This document shows, piece after piece, positions 58,931 through 64,000 of a DNA stretch of 64,000 nucleotides. The translations under genes were made by a program, and so were the position numbers. Below the pieces are notes generated by a model, which saw only the letters and a list, made by a program, of their open reading frames with translations, made no database searches and was not told where the DNA came from. Location: the NCBI GenBank assembly GCA_040902765.1, contig JBBDWO010000020.1, positions 30,775 to 94,774 on the forward strand, written 5' to 3'. The stretch comes from Acidimicrobiia bacterium. GTDB taxonomy: Bacteria > Actinomycetota > Acidimicrobiia > Spongiisociales > UBA11373. Each line of letters starts with the position of its first letter. Positions within the stretch are counted from its first letter, which is position 1.

Positions 58931-59109
58931 AAGGCCACATCGGGCGCCGCCGAGCGAGTGTCGATCCGACCCTGAAGTGAACGGCGAACGCTTGACAGGG
59001 GCGCCGAAGGGCTCCTTCTGCCGAGACTTCGCCAGTGGTGTCGCTCGTTAGTGTCCGCGGGTGCCTGAGGTTGCGCAGGTGTGTTCGGGGCTACTGGAGT
59101 TCCCCCGTG

Positions 59110-59115
59110 TAGCGT
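59110..59115 (+). promoter_or_regulatory. -10 box (TAGCGT) of the thioesterase gene
   Basis: Ends 8 bases before ATG 59124 and is the main reason for choosing that start over a GTG at 59061. Confidence 0.45.
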
Positions 59116-59123
59116 CGTCACTA

Positions 59124-59507
59124 ATGGGACTAGACCACGTCGACTTTCCCCTCCGTCGTTTCCTCGGCATGGACATGGAGGTCATCGAACCGGGGCACGC
59201 TGTCACCCGGCTACGCATCGGCGAGACCCATCTGAATCCCAATGGCGTTGTCCACGGAGGGGTGCTCTTCACGATGATCGACACGGGTATGGGACTTGCC
59301 GCTGTGACGGTGCTCGACGGGGATCGATGCGCCTCGATCGAGCTCCACCTCAGATTCCTGAGCCCGGCGACTTCGGGAGTGGTGGAAGCCCACTCCACCG
59401 TGGTCCGTCGGGGGCGCAGAGTGGTTCATGTCGAATCACGAGTTCATGATGAGGCTGGGACGCTGGTGGCGACCGGGACCGGCACCTTCGCTGTCATCTC
59501 AGGCTGA
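59124..59507 (+). CDS. PaaI-family hotdog thioesterase
   Basis: 127 residues. The active-site segment NPNGVVHGGVLFTMIDTGMG holds the HGG and the catalytic Asp of PaaI-like thioesterases. One hotdog fold; acts on acyl- or aryl-CoA. Substrate unknown. Confidence 0.88.
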   Translation: MGLDHVDFPLRRFLGMDMEVIEPGHAVTRLRIGETHLNPNGVVHGGVLFTMIDTGMGLAAVTVLDGDRCASIELHLRFLSPATSGVVEAHSTVVRRGRRVVHVESRVHDEAGTLVATGTGTFAVISG

Positions 59508-59657
59508 TCCGATGCTGAGGTTCGGTACTCCCCACCGCCAAACGACGCCCCCACGTACTCAATCCGAGCGTGAAGGCGATGGCTGCAGTGGCGAAGTCTC
59601 GACAGCGGTCCCGAGGGACAGGATCCGTGTCTGGCGGGTTGGTAACATCGGCTCTCC

Positions 59658-59714
59658 ATGGTGAGACCGATCGATACCTCGTCGACTCCCAGCACCAAGT
59701 CCGCAAACCGATGA
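59658..59714 (+). CDS. 18-codon leader peptide before the SQR-like gene
   Basis: ATG GTG AGA ... CGA TGA encodes MVRPIDTSSTPSTKSANR. TAACAT ends 9 bases before its ATG, as in leaderless genes here, and its TGA overlaps the ATG of the next gene (ATGA), so it could drive translational coupling. Confidence 0.4.
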   Translation: MVRPIDTSSTPSTKSANR

Positions 59715-60883
59715 TGTCCGATCGGGCCTCGGCACTCGTACTGGGTGGCGGGGTCGGTGGGGTGGTGGCTGCTACGACATTGCGCAGGAAACTTCCCGCC
59801 GAGCATCGCGTGGTCGTTGTCGATCGAGAACTCGATCATCTTTTTGCGCCGTCTTTGCTCTGGCTCATGATTGGAAAGCGAACTGCCCGTCAGATCACGC
59901 GTCCCCTCGACCGGCTCAGCAGGAGGGGCATCGAGGTGGTGCGGGGCGACATCGAACAGATCGACCCGGAGGCTCGCCTGGTGCGAGTGGTCGAGCATGG
60001 CTTGTCCCGGGACCTCGAGGCTGATCACCTCATCGTGTCGCTCGGAGCCGAGTTGGCGCCCGAGACGATCCCGGGCCTCGCCGAAGCCGGCCACAACTTC
60101 TACACCCTCGCCGGAGCCGAAACTTTCCGTGACGCCCTGGCTGCTTTCGAGGGGGGGAACATCGTCGTGCTCACGGCGACTCCGGCATACAAGTGTCCGG
60201 CAGCCCCCTATGAAGCCGCGATGCTCATCCTCGACTCGTGCCGCACCCGGGGGATCGCGGCGGCCACCCGGGTCGACCTTTATGCCGCCGAGTCCGGCCC
60301 AATGGGTGTCACCGGTCCCGAAGTGTCGGGGCAGGTGCGCCGGATGGTGGAAGACGGCGGTGTCGCGTACCACCCCGAGCATCAGGTGACCCGGGTCGAT
60401 GGACCGGCGAAGCGGATTGTCTTTTCCAACGGAATGACCACCCACTTTGACCTCCTCGCCTACGTGCCACCGCATCGGGCACCTCGGGTCGTTCGGGAGG
60501 CAGGTCTCACCGACGATTCGGGTTGGGTGCCTGTTGATCCCGGCACGCTTCGCACCCGATTCCCGAACGTGTACGCCATCGGCGACGTGGCGGGGATCCC
60601 GCTCAAGCTGGGGAAACCTCTCCCCAAGGCAGGAGTCTTCGCCGAGCGTGAGGCCGGGGTGGTCGCCCGTAACGTCGCTCGGGCCGTCACCGGGAAGGGT
60701 CAACCGGCGCGGTTCGACGGGCACGGTGACTGCTTCATCGAGACCGGAGGCGGGAAGGCCGGATTCGGGAGTGGCAATTTCTACGCCGAACCGGTCCCAC
60801 AGATCACCCTCCGTCGACCATCCCGTCGTTGGCACGCTGCCAAGGTCCTCTTCGAACAGAATTGGCTGCGGCGACGGATCTGA
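59711..60883 (+). CDS. SQR/FCSD-like FAD oxidoreductase
   Basis: 390 residues. FAD fingerprint LVLGGGVGGVVAATTLRRKL, a Cys in PAYKCPAAPYEAA where sulfide:quinone reductases have a catalytic Cys, VYAIGDVAGIPLKLGKPLPKAG (in parts) and FAEREAGVVARN near the C-terminus. The three-Cys pattern of true SQR is not complete, so reduced-sulfur oxidation is only likely, not shown. Followed by a thioredoxin-like gene. Confidence 0.8.
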   Translation: MMSDRASALVLGGGVGGVVAATTLRRKLPAEHRVVVVDRELDHLFAPSLLWLMIGKRTARQITRPLDRLSRRGIEVVRGDIEQIDPEARLVRVVEHGLSRDLEADHLIVSLGAELAPETIPGLAEAGHNFYTLAGAETFRDALAAFEGGNIVVLTATPAYKCPAAPYEAAMLILDSCRTRGIAAATRVDLYAAESGPMGVTGPEVSGQVRRMVEDGGVAYHPEHQVTRVDGPAKRIVFSNGMTTHFDLLAYVPPHRAPRVVREAGLTDDSGWVPVDPGTLRTRFPNVYAIGDVAGIPLKLGKPLPKAGVFAEREAGVVARNVARAVTGKGQPARFDGHGDCFIETGGGKAGFGSGNFYAEPVPQITLRRPSRRWHAAKVLFEQNWLRRRI

Positions 60884-60971
60884 GCCCCGGGCACGAGCCG
60901 TGCGTGCTCGGCCTGGACGACTGGAATGGTCTCGTCACCGCGATCGTTCCATTGCGGACAGGGGAGGCCTC

Positions 60972-61277
60972 TTGGACATCGAGCTTCGGTACTTCGACGA
61001 TTGCCCAACTTGGCGAATGACCGACACCTTGGTGAGGAGGCTCGTAGGAGAACTCGGAGTCGACGCAGAGTTTCGTCGCACGCTTGTCAACACCCCTGAA
61101 ATGGCAGAGCGTCTTGCGTTCGTTGGGTCCCCGACAGTGATTATCAACGGTGTCGATCCGTTCGCCAACGTTCATGCTCCGGTTGGATTGAGTTGCCGCG
61201 TCTACCGGACAGAGACTGGATTCGCTGGTTCGCCGTCTGAAGAGCAGCTTCGCGAGGCGCTCAGAGTCGCCCGATAG
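60972..61277 (+). CDS. DF-family thioredoxin-like protein
   Basis: 101 residues: IELRYFDDCPTW with one Cys at the thioredoxin position (selenocysteine or Cys in relatives), FVGSPTVIINGVDPF with cis-Pro, and GLSCRVYRTE. TTG start with GGGGAGG 5 bases upstream. The gene follows the SQR-like flavoprotein and may be its thiol partner. Confidence 0.72.
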   Translation: MDIELRYFDDCPTWRMTDTLVRRLVGELGVDAEFRRTLVNTPEMAERLAFVGSPTVIINGVDPFANVHAPVGLSCRVYRTETGFAGSPSEEQLREALRVAR

Positions 61278-61379
61278 CACCTCGCCGGTCGCTATCGGAG
61301 ATTGACCACGAATGAAACCCTGGCGAAGTCCTGACAGGGGTCCCGAAGCACTGCTTACGTCGCCGCCCCTTCAGCCAGG
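61278..61379. repeat. Spacer copy of a sequence also found near 58990
   Basis: GGCGAA-4-TGACAGGGG-2-CCGAAG occurs here (from about 61322) and at about 58982. In both, CCCTG upstream and CAGGG form a short hairpin. The two copies bracket the PaaI, SQR-like and DF genes. Confidence 0.45.
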
Positions 61380-61533
61380 GTCCTCTCCCCCGAAGGGGAA
61401 GGTGTTGTCGGCCGCCAGGCCGATGACGGGGGGGAAGGGCTGACGCGTCGCGAGGCCCACGTAGGATCCACCCTCCCCCCTCTCCGCCGCTCGCTCCGCT
61501 CCCGGCGGTACTCCCCCTTCGGGGGGAGGGACC
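61380..61533 (+). repeat. 150-base multi-hairpin element, copy e
   Basis: Same part order; first hairpin slightly degenerate (CTCCCCCGAAGGGGAAG), right end CGGTACTCCCCCTTCGGGGGGAG. Confidence 0.85.
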
Positions 61534-61550
61534 GCGAAAGGCCCTCGCCC

Positions 61551-61589
61551 CTCGCTACTCGCTACTCGCTACTCGCTGCTCGCTACCTT
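61551..61589. repeat. Heptamer tract CTCGCTA x5 with -10 box
   Basis: CTCGCTA CTCGCTA CTCGCTA CTCGCTG CTCGCTA CC; TACCTT (61584-61589) ends 6 bases before the DUF1028 ATG. Confidence 0.88.
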
Positions 61590-61595
61590 CCTTCC

Positions 61596-62471
61596 ATGAC
61601 CTACTCCGTCGTCATCCGCGATCCCGTCACCGGCGAGTTCGGCGTCGCTGTGCAGTCCCACTGGTTCAACGTGGGGCGCATCGTTCCCTGGTTGCGGGCC
61701 GGGGTCGGGGTCGTCGCCACGCAGTCGCTGGCCGAGCCGCTGTACGGGCCCCGCATCCTCGACCTCCTCACCACCGGGGTGTCTGCCGAGGAGGCGCTGG
61801 CTGCCACGCTGACCGACGACGACCAGCGCGAGGTCCGACAGGTGGCCGTGGTCGACGCCGCCGGCCTCGTGGCGGCCCACACCGGCGCCGGGTGCATCGC
61901 TCACGCCGCCCACATCGTCGGTGATGGCTGGTCTGTTCAAGCCAACATCATGAGGACCGAGAGTGTCGTGCCGGCGATGGCCGAGGCTGCTGCGGTCGAC
62001 GCTCCCCTCATCGCTCGGTTGCTAGGGGTACTCGAGGCCGCCGAGAAGGCTGGCGGTGACCTACGCGGGAGCCAATCGGCGGCGCTGATCACGGCGGGCG
62101 ACGGCCCGATACCCAACGCGGACCTGCGGGTGGAGGATCACCCGGATCCGATCGGTGAGATACACCGCCTGGTTGCGCTCCACCGCCTGTACGACGAGAT
62201 GACCGCCGGCGACGATGCTCTGGCACTCGGTGATCAGCTCGCCGCGGCCCGGCACTACGCGGACGCCGCAGCCGATCCACGGGCGAACCCCGAGGTCCGC
62301 TTCTGGCAAGCGGTCGGGCTCGCCGCCATGGGCGAAGGCGATGCAGCCCGAGCCGCCCTGCGGTCGGCGGCGGCCGAGAACGAGGACCTGCTCGAGCTTC
62401 TCGGTCGGCTCCGAGAGGTCGGCCTGGTCGACGAGTCGACAATCGCCATCCTCGCCGGCTCGACCGACTGA
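61596..62471 (+). CDS. DUF1028 protein, Ntn-hydrolase-like
   Basis: 291 residues. The N-terminal 210 form the DUF1028 domain: TYSVVIRDPVTGEFGVAVQS, GAGVVATQSLAEPLYG-type segment and NIMRTESVVPAMAEA. C-terminal part (residues 215-290) is a small helical repeat region. DUF1028 relatives resemble Ntn hydrolases, with a Thr/Ser near the N-terminus; here it follows Met. Often near peptidases, as here. Confidence 0.88.
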   Translation: MTYSVVIRDPVTGEFGVAVQSHWFNVGRIVPWLRAGVGVVATQSLAEPLYGPRILDLLTTGVSAEEALAATLTDDDQREVRQVAVVDAAGLVAAHTGAGCIAHAAHIVGDGWSVQANIMRTESVVPAMAEAAAVDAPLIARLLGVLEAAEKAGGDLRGSQSAALITAGDGPIPNADLRVEDHPDPIGEIHRLVALHRLYDEMTAGDDALALGDQLAAARHYADAAADPRANPEVRFWQAVGLAAMGEGDAARAALRSAAAENEDLLELLGRLREVGLVDESTIAILAGSTD

Positions 62472-62486
62472 CCCCGGCCCTCCGAC

Positions 62487-62492
62487 TACCGT
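62487..62492 (+). promoter_or_regulatory. -10 box (TACCGT) of the M20 gene
   Basis: Eight bases before the ATG at 62501, within the 29-base spacer after the DUF1028 gene, so the peptidase can be transcribed by itself. Confidence 0.45.
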
Positions 62493-62500
62493 CCCGCCGC

Positions 62501-63841
62501 ATGACTGCCGATCTCACCGCCGCTGTAAACGATCTGTTCCCCGACGTGACCGACGAGCTGACCCGGCTCGTCCGGATTCCTTCCGTGAGCGCACCCGGAT
62601 TCGAGCCTGCCCGGGTCCGTGAGTCCGCCGACGCCACTGCCGACCTGCTGCGTCGGTCCGGGTTCAGCGGCGTCACCCTGCTCGAGATCGACGGGGCCCA
62701 TCCCGCCGTCTACGCCGAGATGCCGGGTCCCGAAGGTGCCCCGACGGTGCTCCTCTACGCCCACCACGACGTGCAACCGCCGGGACCGGACGCCGAATGG
62801 CCGCACGGCGAGCCGTTTGTGCCAGCCGAACGCGACGGTCGGCTCTACGGCCGGGGCTCATCCGACGACAAGGGCGGGGTGGTCACTCACGCCGCCATGG
62901 GCCGCCTGTTCGACGGCAGTCCGCCGGTCAATCTCAAGGTCTTCATCGAGGGTGAGGAGGAGATCGGCTCGGCGCACCTGACGGCCTTCCTCGACGAGTA
63001 CGGGCCGCTCCTCGCCTCCGACGTCATCGTCATCGCCGACTCGACCAACTGGCGTGTCGGCATCCCGTCGATCACTACATCGCTGCGCGGCTTGGTCTCT
63101 GTGCGGGTCGAGGTGGCAGTCCTGGAAGCGGGTGTCCACTCCGGGATGTTCGGCGGCGCCGTGCCCGACGCCCTCACCATCCTCACCCGGGTCCTCGCCT
63201 CCCTCCACGACGATGCCGGCAACGTCGCCGTCCCGGGCCTCGTCGGCTTCGACTCCGACCCGCTCGACCTCACCGAAGACGAGCTCCGTGGTCAGGCGGG
63301 CGTCCTGCCGTCGGTCGAGCTCATCGGTGACGGCAGCCTGACCACACGCCTGTGGAGTCGCCCTGCGGCCGCCGTGCTCGCCATTGACGCTCCGCCCGTC
63401 AAGGAGGCGATCAACCAGCTGATCCCGCGTGCCTCGGCGAAGGTCAGCGTCCGAATCGCACCCGGCGATGAGCCCGCTCGCGCCATGGACTCGCTCATCG
63501 CCCACCTCTCGTCACGGCCCGCGTGGGGCGCCAAGGTCACGGTGACGCCCCTGGAGTCCGGTGCCCCGTTCGCCCTGACGCCCGGGGATCCGCGGGTCGA
63601 AGCCTTCCGGGACGCCATGCGATCGGTGTGGGGTGTCGAGCCGGTCGACATGGGCGTCGGCGGATCGATCCCCTTCGTCGCCGCTTTCTCCGAAGCCAAC
63701 CCGGACACCGCCATCATCCTGGTCGGTGCGGGCGACCCGACCAGCGCCGCCCACGGCCCCAACGAGAGCGTGGACCTCACCGATCTGCGTAACGCCATCG
63801 AGGCACAGGCGATGGCACTGGTGACGCTGGGGAGCGCGTAG
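62501..63841 (+). CDS. Dipeptidase / amidohydrolase, M20 family
   Basis: 446 residues. Metal ligands: YAHHDVQPPG (His and the following Asp), RGSSDDKGG, EGEEEIGS with the catalytic Glu, and a His in GPNESVDL context. Middle domain (about 185-300) is the lid/dimerisation domain. Similar to carnosinase-like dipeptidases. Confidence 0.93.
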   Translation: MTADLTAAVNDLFPDVTDELTRLVRIPSVSAPGFEPARVRESADATADLLRRSGFSGVTLLEIDGAHPAVYAEMPGPEGAPTVLLYAHHDVQPPGPDAEWPHGEPFVPAERDGRLYGRGSSDDKGGVVTHAAMGRLFDGSPPVNLKVFIEGEEEIGSAHLTAFLDEYGPLLASDVIVIADSTNWRVGIPSITTSLRGLVSVRVEVAVLEAGVHSGMFGGAVPDALTILTRVLASLHDDAGNVAVPGLVGFDSDPLDLTEDELRGQAGVLPSVELIGDGSLTTRLWSRPAAAVLAIDAPPVKEAINQLIPRASAKVSVRIAPGDEPARAMDSLIAHLSSRPAWGAKVTVTPLESGAPFALTPGDPRVEAFRDAMRSVWGVEPVDMGVGGSIPFVAAFSEANPDTAIILVGAGDPTSAAHGPNESVDLTDLRNAIEAQAMALVTLGSA

Positions 63842-63844
63842 GGG

Positions 63845-63877
63845 ACCCGGTACTTGGTACTTGGTACTTGGAGCGCT
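63845..63877. repeat. Heptamer tract GGTACTT x3
   Basis: GGTACTT GGTACTT GGTACTT GGAGCGC, directly after the M20 stop. Confidence 0.85.
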
Positions 63878-63897
63878 AGTACGCGAGCGCTCAGTCC

Positions 63898-64000
63898 TTT
63901 CTCCCCCCCGAAGGGGGGAGTACCGCCGGGAGCGAAGCGAGCGGCGGGGAGGGGGGAGGGCGAACGCTACGTGGGCCTCGCGACGCGTCTGGCGGGGGGG
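63898..64000 (-). repeat. 150-base multi-hairpin element, copy f, truncated by window end
   Basis: Reverse orientation compared with copies a-e: CTCCCCCCCGAAGGGGGGAG, then the GC hairpin, GGGGAGGGGGGAGGG and GGCCTCGCGACGCGT. The rest runs off the window. Confidence 0.85.

Overview
The window is high-GC (roughly two-thirds G+C by eye), dense bacterial DNA. The gene content points to an uncultured member of the Actinomycetota: the mismatch endonuclease NucS, an F420-type luciferase-like oxidoreductase, a PASTA-tailed class A penicillin-binding protein, SufBCDSU with a Rieske ferredoxin, a family 5 uracil-DNA glycosylase and an HrdB-like sigma factor. Many genes look leaderless, with a TANNNT -10 box 5 to 11 bases before the start codon. 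Acidimicrobiia is my best guess for the class, but no rRNA or tRNA gene is present to test it.

Layout. 1-13 kb: 3' end of a PBP, sirtuin, glycan-initiating sugar transferase, PepA with a PduO-type cobalamin adenosyltransferase, transketolase, aminopeptidase P and an orphan histidine kinase. 13-21 kb: a streptomycin-kinase-like gene, then a compact minus-strand operon lpd, E1 (alpha and beta fused), E2, and one protein that joins LipB to LipA, so the operon encodes a 2-oxoacid dehydrogenase complex plus the enzymes that make and attach its lipoyl cofactor. 22-25 kb: an acyl-CoA (methylmalonyl-CoA type) mutase large subunit coupled to a zinc-ribbon protein and a membrane protein. 25-27.5 kb: a peroxiredoxin-like gene divergent from an unusual YheO-type PAS plus AAA+ ATPase. 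27.6-31 kb: DsbB/TlpA pair, acyl-CoA dehydrogenase, LLM oxidoreductase. 31-43 kb: iron-sulfur assembly genes split into three units with two sufC copies, interleaved with fumC, UDG, sigma factor, NucS and DinB. 43-54 kb: IF-1, an archaeal-type (type II) GAPDH-like protein, an alcohol dehydrogenase, YihY, a beta-propeller, an M3 peptidase and an FAD oxidase. 54.6-58 kb: a likely integrative element (large serine recombinase, HUH-type Rep, lower-GC cargo with a possible HEPN motif). 58.5-64 kb: a broken GNAT gene, PaaI thioesterase, an SQR-like flavoprotein with a DF-family thioredoxin-like protein, DUF1028 and an M20 peptidase.

The most unusual property is in the spacers. About twenty carry tandem repeats whose words differ (CTACCGG, CTCGCTA, GCAATTA, GGTACTT, GCCATGA, CGCTCAA, TTACCCG and others) but whose period is always 7 bases. 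Some tracts supply the -10 box of the next gene, others supply the stop codon of the previous one. Mixed with them is a separate, about 150-base multi-hairpin element (six copies) whose stems show compensatory changes, and a third family of long palindromes at gene ends. These three layers are the best candidates here for something not yet described.

No CRISPR array, tRNA, rRNA or known riboswitch was recognised.
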